Part shown: one piece after another, positions 8,959-17,176 of the stretch
Layout: each line of letters begins with the position of its first letter
Numbering within the stretch: the stretch's first letter is position 1
From: Microvirga sp052114605
Lineage (GTDB): Bacteria > Pseudomonadota > Alphaproteobacteria > Rhizobiales > Beijerinckiaceae
NCBI RefSeq assembly: GCF_052114605.1
Contig: NZ_JBFRFB010000003.1
Coordinates: forward strand, 124,001 to 188,000
DNA: 64,000 bases
Reading direction: 5' to 3'
Notes under the pieces: generated by a model
What the model saw: only the letters and a program-made list of their open reading frames with translations
Databases searched by the model: none
Told to the model about the DNA's origin: nothing
Position numbers and translations under genes: made by a program

Positions 8959-10161
8959 ATGGCACTGAATGTAACTGCTGCTCCCGTGGGCAAGCAGACC
9001 CAAACTGTTAAATTCGGCGGCACCTCGCTGGATGTTTTCACTTATCGGCCCGCCGGTGAAATTAAAGGCGTCATGCTCAACTTTCATGGCAGCAGCCGTG
9101 GGGCCAGCAGCGCACGCGATGCAGCCATCAAGATCGCGGAAGAGAAGGGCTACTATGTCGTCGCCCCTCTGTTCGATACGTCTCGCTTCGATAGCGATGC
9201 CTATCAGCGCGGCGGCATTCTCGACAGCGGCAAGTTCGTCTCCAATCGCGATGATTGGACCGTTTCAATCGTCAACGACATTGCTGACTGGGCGAATGCC
9301 AAAGTCGGCACCGATAACAGCGACGACATGGTCTTGTTCGGCCATTCGGCTGGCGGCCAGTTCCTCAGCCGCATCGCGGCCTATGGTGACGACGCCACCT
9401 TCGACAAGATGATCATTGCCAATCCCTCGACCTATGTTTGGCCGAGCCTGACTGAAAAGGCTACTTACGGTTTCGGCGGTGGATACTTCTCGGCACAGGA
9501 ATCCGAGGCGCTGCTGAAGGATTATCTGGCCGATCCGATCACGATCTATCTGGGTGCGGAAGACGACAATACGGACGATGCCGATCTTGCGACCGGCGCT
9601 GCCGCCATGCGTCAGGGTTCGAACCGTCTCGATCGTGGCTTGAACGCCTACGAGACTGCCAAGAAGCTGGCCGAATCCAAAGGCTGGGAGTTCAACTGGG
9701 AGCTCGTGAAGGCTGCTGGCGTCGGGCATACGGCCAGCGGCATGCTCCAATCTACAGCCTTGCGTGATGCCATCAAGATTACGGCGCAAGCACCTGGATC
9801 GGACCCGATGCCTGCTCCGAAGCCCACGCCGATTCCAGTCCCCACGGGCAAGACCTATGACTTCAACACCGTGTCGGAGGCCAACAAGGCCAAGACCATC
9901 ACGGATTACGTGAAGGGCGACAAGTTCGATTTCTCGACGATCGACGCCGATACCATCAAGAGCGGGAACCAGACTTTCAAGTTCCTCGGTGAAGCGTCGT
10001 CGACGGCTTTCACCACGGCTGGCGCCGAGATCCGTATCCGTAAGGATGCTGCGCTCAATGAAACGCACATCTACGGCAATACGGATCACGATAAGGGCTA
10101 CGAGTTCCGTCTTGAGATCAAAGGCCTTCACAACTTCACCTCCGCCGATTTTATTCTCTAA
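8959..10161 (+). CDS. alpha/beta hydrolase B with C-terminal type I secretion signal domain
   Basis: 400 residues from ATG 8959, chosen because GGGG lies nine bases upstream; an upstream TTG at 8944 is less likely. Residues about 10-280 are an alpha/beta hydrolase with FHGSSRGA, APLFDTSRF, YQRGGI, nucleophile elbow GHSAGGQFLSR (Ser about 130) and a late His in GVGHTASGM. A Pro-rich linker (PMPAPKPTPIPVPTG) leads to a C-terminal domain of about 100 residues resembling the M10/serralysin-type T1SS target domain: YVKGDKFDFSTIDA, FKFLG, then a final ADFIL. No clear GGxGxD nonapeptide repeats are seen. It sits 453 bases after the exporter/adaptor pair and is its probable substrate. The paralogues at 1182 and 16160 lack the secretion domain. 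The polymer or ester it cuts is unknown. Confidence 0.88.
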   Translation: MALNVTAAPVGKQTQTVKFGGTSLDVFTYRPAGEIKGVMLNFHGSSRGASSARDAAIKIAEEKGYYVVAPLFDTSRFDSDAYQRGGILDSGKFVSNRDDWTVSIVNDIADWANAKVGTDNSDDMVLFGHSAGGQFLSRIAAYGDDATFDKMIIANPSTYVWPSLTEKATYGFGGGYFSAQESEALLKDYLADPITIYLGAEDDNTDDADLATGAAAMRQGSNRLDRGLNAYETAKKLAESKGWEFNWELVKAAGVGHTASGMLQSTALRDAIKITAQAPGSDPMPAPKPTPIPVPTGKTYDFNTVSEANKAKTITDYVKGDKFDFSTIDADTIKSGNQTFKFLGEASSTAFTTAGAEIRIRKDAALNETHIYGNTDHDKGYEFRLEIKGLHNFTSADFIL

Positions 10162-10235
10162 GCGGAGAGGGCGGGCTTAGCGGCGACCGTGTTCCTATTG
10201 GCCGAAAATCGTTAAGCCTATGCACTGCTAACTAC

Positions 10236-10265
10236 AAGTGGCTCCGGTGTCGACTGGAGCCACTT
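10236..10265. terminator. hairpin terminator after hydrolase B
   Basis: AAGTGGCTCC, ten-base loop, GGAGCCACTT: a perfect 10-bp stem followed by TCATTTTA. It lies between the convergent secreted hydrolase (stop 10161) and ATP-grasp gene (stop 10300), and may serve both strands. Confidence 0.75.
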
Positions 10266-10299
10266 TCATTTTACATGCGCGGAAAGCTGAATTGCCCGA

Positions 10300-11658
10300 T
10301 CAAGTCACGGCTTCAACGCTGTCGGCAACCTGTTGCTCGTGCTTCTGCATTTTTACTCTGGATTGCTTTTTGAAAGATGTAGCGCGCTTGCCGAGATCAA
10401 CAGGAGTGAGGTGAACGATCTCGATCCCGGACACATCCGCATTGCGCGGACCGTCCGCCGCAGCCAGTATCGTGAATTCAAGCGGGCGCAGGGGGCCAGT
10501 AAGGGTGATCTCTACATCCCCATTTGCGCGGTTCTTCGCTTGCCCGTACAGCCCCTTTTCTTCAGCAAGGCTTTCGACCCATTTTCTATAGCCGACGCCT
10601 TGGACCTTGCCTTTGACCCGAAAGACAACGGTGACGAGGTTGTCCCGTTTGACATTTGACAGATTAGTCGGGAAACCTGTTCCGGAAAGTTTGCAGTCGC
10701 GCAGGAAAAGCGCCCAAAGGCGTTCTTTGACTCCCGGATCCACCAAGGAATGCAATGCCGCTCCCCAGCGCAGATTGCCTTCCATGATGCATGGCCCGGC
10801 GTCGGTCATCGCCACATCCCAGCCGATTGTCATAGGCCCGCCCAGGGCCTGATGCGCCAATTTGCAGACCTCAAAAATATCGTTGAGGCGATTTAACCGA
10901 TGGCCGGGCAGGGTCACATCGCTGACAGGATGCTTTTCGAAAATCTGGACTGCAAAGCCGTCATCATCATCCGTGAGACCGGGGCCGAGGAGGCGATGGG
11001 TTTTTAGATCAACTCCGCAGTAAATTCCATCATTGTCGACAACTGAACGGCCATTACCCATCCGTAGGCTCACAGCCGCTACCTCAGGCTCTCGGGATTG
11101 CCCAAGAAAGGTGAGGCAGCGCACTGTGTTGAGCGATGATGGCGAGAAGACAGCATACTCGTCGGATTGAACGACAATCTCCTGTATGAGGAAGCCCCTA
11201 TCATCTTTAAGGTAGTGCACAAGACTGGCCTCGCTCATCGCTTCGACTGAGCCATCCGCTTTGGTGATGGTGCCATGGTTGAGCATGAGTGCGCCGCGGC
11301 CTCCGCTCCCCGATCGACGTTTGACGAACCAGGAGCCGTTGCTCAGTAAGGGAATCAGCGCGCTTGTAGGAATCCGCTGCCCTGAAGAGTTGAAGGCAAT
11401 GTCGTTGGCGACGATCCAACTCGAAACAGGGGTCCTGATTCCGATGCCAGTCAGGAATGCCGAGAAGAGCAGCTTGTCATCGAAGATCCGTCGAGTGGCA
11501 TTGGGCCCGATGTTGTAAAATTTGTTGTAGTCACGAAAAAAGTTGACCAGCTTGCTGGACGTCATGTGCCGGCCGACTTGCCGATACGATGGAAACCATA
11601 CATCCATAAGGCGTAAGGCTTGTGCCTCTAAGCTTCGGGGATCAGAGACCTGCTCCAT
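10300..11658 (-). CDS. ATP-grasp ligase fused to acylphosphatase
   Basis: 452 residues from ATG 11658 (ACAGG upstream; GTG 11676 also possible). Residues about 55-325 look like an ATP-grasp domain of the sugar-transfer-associated or alpha-L-glutamate-ligase-like type: the glycine loop FVKRRSGSGGRG and metal-binding D281, E293 and N295 within GWDVAMTD and MEGNLRWG. Residues about 345-420 are an acylphosphatase with VKGKVQGVGYRKW (catalytic Arg about 358) and NRANGDVEI (catalytic Asn about 376). ATP-grasp enzymes form acyl-phosphate intermediates and acylphosphatases hydrolyse them, so one chain holds opposing chemistries. A MurF-like ligase gene lies upstream on the same strand. Acceptor and donor are unknown. 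Both catalytic sites look intact. Confidence 0.8.
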   Translation of the reverse strand: MEQVSDPRSLEAQALRLMDVWFPSYRQVGRHMTSSKLVNFFRDYNKFYNIGPNATRRIFDDKLLFSAFLTGIGIRTPVSSWIVANDIAFNSSGQRIPTSALIPLLSNGSWFVKRRSGSGGRGALMLNHGTITKADGSVEAMSEASLVHYLKDDRGFLIQEIVVQSDEYAVFSPSSLNTVRCLTFLGQSREPEVAAVSLRMGNGRSVVDNDGIYCGVDLKTHRLLGPGLTDDDDGFAVQIFEKHPVSDVTLPGHRLNRLNDIFEVCKLAHQALGGPMTIGWDVAMTDAGPCIMEGNLRWGAALHSLVDPGVKERLWALFLRDCKLSGTGFPTNLSNVKRDNLVTVVFRVKGKVQGVGYRKWVESLAEEKGLYGQAKNRANGDVEITLTGPLRPLEFTILAAADGPRNADVSGIEIVHLTPVDLGKRATSFKKQSRVKMQKHEQQVADSVEAVT

Positions 11659-11875
11659 ATGAAAACCTGTCTGCACGGTTAAGCCAAAGAGAAATCATAC
11701 ATCCTCGATAACGACGCTCGCTAGAGGATACGGAAACTATTTTGAGACGAGGTCCGCGCGTCGTTATCAAGCGCGGGTTATCGGCGTCTTGGAGAGCAGA
11801 GTTACCCATAGGATATGTGAGTTTAGGTGCTCGCATCGTCTGTATTGAGGCCCTGCATCGCATATGTTGGAAGTT

Positions 11876-13357
11876 TCAGGCATTGGCAGAGGCGTATTCT
11901 ACGCTGCGCTTTCTCAAGTGCTTCTGGAGGGAATCGCCCAGCTCCCGCATCTCCGTGCCTCGGTGAGAACCTTTCAGGAAAATCAATGTCTGGTCTGTAA
12001 TGTTTCGTCTAATGAGTTTCAGTGCTTCTTTCGCGTCTGTCGCCCTCAATACGTTCATGTTCAAGGATTTCAATTCATGCTCAAGCGGATCTAAGCCATC
12101 TGCGAAGAGGATGACGGTTTTCGGGTTGCACCGCTTCAGATCATGAGAGAGCGTCTCATAAACATGCTTCTCCCAGCCCTCTATGTGAACGATCTTGCCA
12201 ATGACGAAAATCTGATTTCTGAAGCCTCGGGAAAGTCTGTCCAAATAGTTCAGCGCACTCGAGAATGACACAAGGGTTGCGTTGTGGCAGTCATTCAAGA
12301 GGTGAACGCTCTTGTCGCTTAACGTATAATTCTTGACCTCCATCTTGCGCTTTTGCAGCGTGATCTCTGAAACCTTTTCTACCAGCTTCCTTGGGTCCGC
12401 GCCGAGATCGGCTGCGCATTGCAACGCAAGGGCGAGATTGCTCAGCTGACCAGAGCCGATGATGTTGGTCGATACATCGGCAGTGTAATCCAGGAATGAA
12501 ATACGAAGATGCGTCTTTCCGAGCTCTTCACCTACAATCTCGACGGAGATGCTGCTTTCGCCGGGTCTTCCAACAATGCGCCGTTTATGGCTCCCGGCCG
12601 ACGCAATCAATGTCTCGATTTCCTGTACTGCGGAACTGAAGTACGCGCAGCCGTCGTCCGGAAGGGCTGAAAAGAGCATCGACTTGATTTCGGCCACGTA
12701 CTTGGCCGTCGGGGTCTTCGATGTGAGGTTTACTCCAATGGACGTGATGATAGCATCGTGGTGGCGGACCAGTTCCAATGAGTTGCGCCTGCGCAAACCG
12801 TCAATTGCTCCCGCGCTGATTTCAATGACGGCCAGTTCGCCCTTCGGCGGAAGATTGGCAAGTGAAAGAGCGTTTCCTTCGATGGCATTCCAGTTTCCGA
12901 ATGACGCAAAGGTTGGGACTTTTATGTCGAGGAGGGCAGCGAGGAAGTCACGCGTCGAGCTCTTGCCGGCTGTTCCTGTGATACCGATTATACGCCCCTC
13001 ATAACGGGAACGCTGATATACCGCTAAAGCGAATAGGGCATCGTATGTCGAACGAACCAGGAGGACGGGAGTGCCGGTGGGCATCGTCGGCCTTTGGGAC
13101 GTGATGACCATCGTGTTCGAATAGTTCTGAATGCGGCGTATCAGATCGTCGGAGGTCATACCCCTTTGATGGGAGCCATCGATGCACTTATCAGGCCATC
13201 CGGGCCCATGCACATGAATAACGACACAATCGGAATCGAGATACTTGGTCGGAAAAGTACATCTCCGATATTTCCTGCCCTGAGGATTAAGCTCAAGCCA
13301 AGTACCGCCGGTGACACGTTGAACTTCTTCCGCAGTCCAGAGAATAGGCTCGCTCAT
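11876..13357 (-). CDS. MurF-like Mur ligase family protein
   Basis: 493 residues from ATG 13357 (AAGAG upstream); GTG 13390 gives 504 but has no ribosome site. The central domain has the Mur-ligase P-loop GITGTAGKSST and FGNWNAIEGNALSL, with VIEISAGAIDGL and IITSIGVNLTS following. The C-terminal Rossmann domain contains LLNDCHNA, matching MurF D-D-S/C-Y-N-A. Mur ligases join an amino acid or peptide to a carboxylate through an acyl phosphate. The usual IGxxHL motif reads IGVNL, so the conserved His is missing. It is not in a peptidoglycan cluster but lies between a CapA-like gene and an ATP-grasp gene, suggesting a specialised amide-bond ligase akin in chemistry to CapB/PgsB. The substrate is not identifiable. 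Confidence 0.8.
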   Translation of the reverse strand: MSEPILWTAEEVQRVTGGTWLELNPQGRKYRRCTFPTKYLDSDCVVIHVHGPGWPDKCIDGSHQRGMTSDDLIRRIQNYSNTMVITSQRPTMPTGTPVLLVRSTYDALFALAVYQRSRYEGRIIGITGTAGKSSTRDFLAALLDIKVPTFASFGNWNAIEGNALSLANLPPKGELAVIEISAGAIDGLRRRNSLELVRHHDAIITSIGVNLTSKTPTAKYVAEIKSMLFSALPDDGCAYFSSAVQEIETLIASAGSHKRRIVGRPGESSISVEIVGEELGKTHLRISFLDYTADVSTNIIGSGQLSNLALALQCAADLGADPRKLVEKVSEITLQKRKMEVKNYTLSDKSVHLLNDCHNATLVSFSSALNYLDRLSRGFRNQIFVIGKIVHIEGWEKHVYETLSHDLKRCNPKTVILFADGLDPLEHELKSLNMNVLRATDAKEALKLIRRNITDQTLIFLKGSHRGTEMRELGDSLQKHLRKRSVEYASANA

Positions 13358-13469
13358 GCTTAGGCTCTTGCGCTCGATAATCTGGTTCACAGAATAAAGA
13401 TTGCCACTCGAACCGTCTCTAAGCCAGAGCCGTAAGCCCGCGCGACAGGACTATTTGGTGTAATAGCCG

Positions 13470-15827
13470 TCAGCCAACCATGCTTTTGGTATCGCTGATG
13501 GACAGACGGAGGCAGTAATCGTGCCGTTCGACCTCGCATTCAAGACCAGGTGACATGGAAAGGAGGCGGTCTATCGTAGCTGTTCCAGACTCGCCGCCGA
13601 TGACTTTCGGCTGATAGTTGAGCCTGGGATCTCTGTTCTGAACATAAACAGGGAATATATCCATTTCGATACTGCTTTGCTGGAAGCGTATGCTGGGCAG
13701 GATCGACTCCGCCTTACTGTTTCCAGAGCCGAATGCAAAGTTGCCGACGCTGTACAGGATCGGCCGGCCCTTATAGATTTCCAACGGCTGCAGAATATGC
13801 GGGTGATGTCCGACGACGACGTCGGCGCCAAGGTCTATGAAACGGCGTGCTTTCGCGCGGTCGTCCTCCAAGGGTGAGCGTTCATAGGGAATCCCCCAAT
13901 GGACCATTACGACGATGCGATCGACCAAGGGGCGCAACAACGCCATGTCGCGCTGGACGAGATGCGATAGATCGCGTGCGGAGCCAGGAAGATCGCCGCG
14001 CGCAGCGGTTCTTCCGTTCCAGTAATAGCCGAGCAGGCCGATACGGTTTCTCGTTCCATCCCAAATCGCTGGTCTATGCGCCGTTCTTTCGTTTCGGCCC
14101 CCGCCATAGGTCTGGATATGATACTTATCCAACGCGTCGATCGTCTCAACGACGCCGCCGCGGCCGCAATCCTGAATGTGATTGTTGGCGATTGTCATAG
14201 CGTTAAAGCCGCCATGGTCCAGGACGGAAACAAGCTTCGGGTTGACTTGATACGAGAAGTTTCTGGTTGTCTCCAGCTTCTCTGATTTCTTGGAGAACGG
14301 CCCTTCGAGATTTCCTGTGACCACCGAAGAACTGTCGAGGATCGGTTTCACCCACGCAAAGGGATAACCCTCGCCGAATTTCCGAATGCGGTGCCGCATC
14401 CGCATCCCAGGCATCACGTCGCCAACAGCCGAGAGATCGTAAGGTGCATTCGACCCCGAGATATGACGCGCTAGTTTGTCGGGACCTAAGAAATCACCAT
14501 CATCGGGGATGATGGCATCTTCGAATTGTGTCCTGATTCTGGTGATGTGGAACTCGACTTCCTCCGATGCGGATGAGAGAACATCATCTCCCGGAACCGA
14601 AGGTGCCGTTAGTTTCCGAAGAATTAAGGGCTCGAATTTCAAGCCCCTGTTCGATAGAACATCAAGCACGATCCGTTCACAGTGCGGGCCGAACGTTTCA
14701 CGGGCAGCATGAACCATGCAGGAAGCAAAATTCTCTGCCGATGATCGTATGCGAAAGGTCTGCGAAACATCCGGATCGAAAGGATTGTCCGTCAAGCGGC
14801 CGAGTTCGTAAAGTGCTGCGATAACCAGCTTCAGGCAATCGATCCCGTCAGCGGATAGCTTCTTATGAAGATCCCATAAACAACCAGACAGAACCCGCGT
14901 CGCGAAGGCGTCTGAGCGCGTCATGAACGCACCGACGTCATTCATATGAAGATTATGAGAAAGGCTCTCAGCATCGGAATATTCAGGGCCGTAATGCCTA
15001 TGCCAGCACCAGATATGGGGAGTGGATAGCATCGATGCTGACAGGTAAGAGGTCAGAGCAGCTTCTAGAGCGCTGGCTCGACTCGGTTGCGCTCGTGGCG
15101 CAGAAAGCCCGTCGGCCTGAATGTCCGCGACATGCCGTACAACATGGCGTCCGTAGCCCTGATATATGAAACCGGCGATATGGGCAGGATTGCACAAATA
15201 TGTTCCGCCCGAAATGCGTGAGAGCCAGCCTTTGTCTGTCCAAGTGGAGCCTGGTCCGAACTCAAGCTGTCCATATCGGGGAATCGACATCTCGGTAGGA
15301 TCATCGATGCTTTTAACCGGATAGCGGTAAGCAACACCTGAAACAGGCTTTGGGGATATTCGGTTTGGTTGAGCGTGGCGATTTTCCTTTGCCCCTCCCT
15401 GTCCAGTCTCGTGCGCGTTGACGAGAGCCTGGATTTTCGGAAGAGCCTTTTTACGAAGCTGAGTCAGGACATTATCTATGCGCTCGGCCATGAGGGTGAT
15501 GTGGTAATAGGCGTTCACCTCTGCGAAACGGGACGCCGATAAGCGCTCCTCTACACCTCCAACCAGCCCGCCAGAGCATGGTTCGAACATGTAATCAATG
15601 AACTCACCTGGCTCCGCCTGTTCGGATTTTGAAGATCCTGCGGCGCCCGCTTCTGTTGACCTGCTGACATCGTTGAAATTGAAAACATCGACGTAGCGGC
15701 CCCGTAACCCTGTCTGCTTCTTTGTCGCAGGGCGCAAATGAGTTAACTCGATAGTTCCTGTTCTCAGCTTGCCGCCAGTGAATTCAGTGCCAGAAGCTTC
15801 CCAGATGTAAACGAGTCCCGTCGTCAT
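13470..15827 (-). CDS. CapA-like protein with degenerate metalloprotease-like N-terminal half
   Basis: 785 residues. Residues about 463-700 are a CapA/PgsA-type calcineurin-like domain: SAVGDVMPG, TGNLEGP, IANNHIQDCG, VMVHWG, GADVVVGHHPHILQ and YSVGNFAFG, all in family order. CapA proteins act in poly-gamma-glutamate capsule production. The first ~380 residues resemble fungalysin/thermolysin-like peptidases (FAEVNAYYH, a later GCLWDL helix), but the zinc motif at 228-232 reads HVVRH, with Val in place of the catalytic Glu, so the domain is probably inactive as a protease. No signal peptide is obvious, unlike classical CapA. The gene precedes the MurF-like gene by 79 bases on the same strand, suggesting co-transcription. 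The fold assignment of the N-terminal half is tentative. Confidence 0.78.
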   Translation of the reverse strand: MTTGLVYIWEASGTEFTGGKLRTGTIELTHLRPATKKQTGLRGRYVDVFNFNDVSRSTEAGAAGSSKSEQAEPGEFIDYMFEPCSGGLVGGVEERLSASRFAEVNAYYHITLMAERIDNVLTQLRKKALPKIQALVNAHETGQGGAKENRHAQPNRISPKPVSGVAYRYPVKSIDDPTEMSIPRYGQLEFGPGSTWTDKGWLSRISGGTYLCNPAHIAGFIYQGYGRHVVRHVADIQADGLSAPRAQPSRASALEAALTSYLSASMLSTPHIWCWHRHYGPEYSDAESLSHNLHMNDVGAFMTRSDAFATRVLSGCLWDLHKKLSADGIDCLKLVIAALYELGRLTDNPFDPDVSQTFRIRSSAENFASCMVHAARETFGPHCERIVLDVLSNRGLKFEPLILRKLTAPSVPGDDVLSSASEEVEFHITRIRTQFEDAIIPDDGDFLGPDKLARHISGSNAPYDLSAVGDVMPGMRMRHRIRKFGEGYPFAWVKPILDSSSVVTGNLEGPFSKKSEKLETTRNFSYQVNPKLVSVLDHGGFNAMTIANNHIQDCGRGGVVETIDALDKYHIQTYGGGRNERTAHRPAIWDGTRNRIGLLGYYWNGRTAARGDLPGSARDLSHLVQRDMALLRPLVDRIVVMVHWGIPYERSPLEDDRAKARRFIDLGADVVVGHHPHILQPLEIYKGRPILYSVGNFAFGSGNSKAESILPSIRFQQSSIEMDIFPVYVQNRDPRLNYQPKVIGGESGTATIDRLLSMSPGLECEVERHDYCLRLSISDTKSMVG

Positions 15828-16159
15828 GGTGCGTACATGCTTTCATTGTATTCGCTGCATGAATTGCCCTACTGTAGATCCCGCTCAAGCTCTGCAAGTC
15901 CTAGAGAGGCGTTCTGAAAGATAACCATAGGAAGTTCGCAAAATCTCGGACTAAATCGGGGTAAGCGTTTGCATTGTAACGACGATGAGCGCGCCTCGAA
16001 AAAGTGAATTGCAAGATATGTCAGGCGCTGCGCCTGAGTCTTCATGAGTGAGTATGAGCGATCACTCTGCAGGGATATCCTTCTTCCTATCGGAAGCGGG
16101 TCAAGGGTAGGGTCCTAGCACCTGTGCCCGTAACCTCTTTATTTGCGCTTATCCTGCGG
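15828..16159. other. intergenic region between CapA-like and hydrolase C genes
   Basis: 332 bases. It should hold the promoter of the leftward CapA/Mur/ATP-grasp set and the 3' end of the hydrolase C transcript. I saw no hairpin with a T-run, no repeat and no credible ORF. Confidence 0.45.
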
Positions 16160-17092
16160 CTACTGCGCTACCTCCGGCTCCTTGAGGTCGAAAACCTCCA
16201 TGAGATTGTCGCTCCCAAGCATGCCGCGGGCGGTATGTCCGACGCCTGGAGCGGTCACTAATCGCCAACGAAAATCCCAACCTTTCGCTTTCGCAAGCGA
16301 CCTCGCCGAATCGAAGGTCAGCTCACCGCGTTCCAACCGGTTCTCGCCCTGGCGCATCGCCGTGGAGGTCTGGGCGAGATCTTCGTCGCCGGTATCGTCC
16401 TCTCCCAAGTAGATGGTGAGTGGGAGTTCGAGATAGGCTTTCAGCCGCCTCTCCCCTTCGACCGGATCATACATCCCCCCCAGCCCGTAAGGTACGGGCT
16501 CTTTTGTCGAGGGAAGGACATAGGTTGAAGGGTTGGCAATCACAATTCGTGATGCATCAGGCAGAGGTTGAAAGGCTGCAACACGTGATAGAAATTGGGC
16601 GCCGGCCGAATGGCCGAACAGGTAGTATGGCGCATTGGGCATGTTTTCCGTTTGCCGCGCCCATGCGATGAGATCGACAACAAGAGACGTCGTCCACTGT
16701 TCCCGAGGGAGCAACTTTTGGTCATAGACGATTCCACCTCTCTGATATCGCCAACTCGGAAAGCGCTCCTTGTCGAAAAGCGGGGCGAAGACGACCATGC
16801 ATTCCTTGTCCGCCAGTTTACGGGCGGAATTTCGGTAGGATGAGGCGTTTCGGCCAAGGCCGTGGAAGACGAAGAGCAATGCTGGGTCGGAGCACCCTGT
16901 TGGGTGGTAGGTATAGACAGTGATCGGGTATCCGCGAAGGTTGGCAACAACCTTGTCGGTATCTCGATCACGTGCGTATCCAACCGCTGCGCTCAAGCCG
17001 ATAGCAAGCGCGACCAGCAGTGCGATGTAGGCGAGAACGACGGGGCCTCGGATGAACTTGATCACGTTCACGATCCTGCTTCGTGTCAGCAC
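16160..17092 (-). CDS. alpha/beta hydrolase C, membrane-anchored
   Basis: 310 residues from GTG 17092, chosen because AGAGGA lies eight bases upstream; TTG 17116 is the alternative. A basic start and a hydrophobic stretch at about 16-38 (VVLAYIALLVALAIGLSAAV) indicate a signal anchor, so the catalytic domain should face the periplasm. The domain has HGLGRNASS, APLFDKERF, YQRGGI, nucleophile elbow GHSAGAQFLSRVAA (Ser about 162), the Asp loop after TIYLGEDD and His in GVGHTARGM. It shares IANPSTYV, AMRQGxNRL and the final GVGHTA block with hydrolase B, more closely than with hydrolase A. It is the third paralogue in 16 kb. The function is unknown; a surface or periplasmic partner of the secreted enzyme is inferred. 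Confidence 0.84.
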   Translation of the reverse strand: MLTRSRIVNVIKFIRGPVVLAYIALLVALAIGLSAAVGYARDRDTDKVVANLRGYPITVYTYHPTGCSDPALLFVFHGLGRNASSYRNSARKLADKECMVVFAPLFDKERFPSWRYQRGGIVYDQKLLPREQWTTSLVVDLIAWARQTENMPNAPYYLFGHSAGAQFLSRVAAFQPLPDASRIVIANPSTYVLPSTKEPVPYGLGGMYDPVEGERRLKAYLELPLTIYLGEDDTGDEDLAQTSTAMRQGENRLERGELTFDSARSLAKAKGWDFRWRLVTAPGVGHTARGMLGSDNLMEVFDLKEPEVAQ

Positions 17093-17114
17093 TGGCTCAT
17101 CCTCTCGATGCCGC

Positions 17115-17143
17115 AAGCTGTACAGGGTACGCCTGTACAGCTT
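17115..17143. terminator. 12-bp perfect inverted repeat after the P-loop/IS256-like gene
   Basis: AAGCTGTACAGG, five bases, CCTGTACAGCTT. It lies between the stop of the leftward 17177-18922 gene and the start of hydrolase C. Position suggests a terminator or RNA-processing hairpin. No T-run follows on the minus strand, so an operator or a mobile-element scar is also possible. Confidence 0.45.
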
Positions 17144-17176
17144 CGGATTTTCACTTGTATCTAAGGCCTTGCTTCC

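Noticed and set aside
9265..10131. 288-codon antisense frame over hydrolase B
   Set aside because: It mirrors a well-supported gene; its composition is an artefact of GC-rich third positions.
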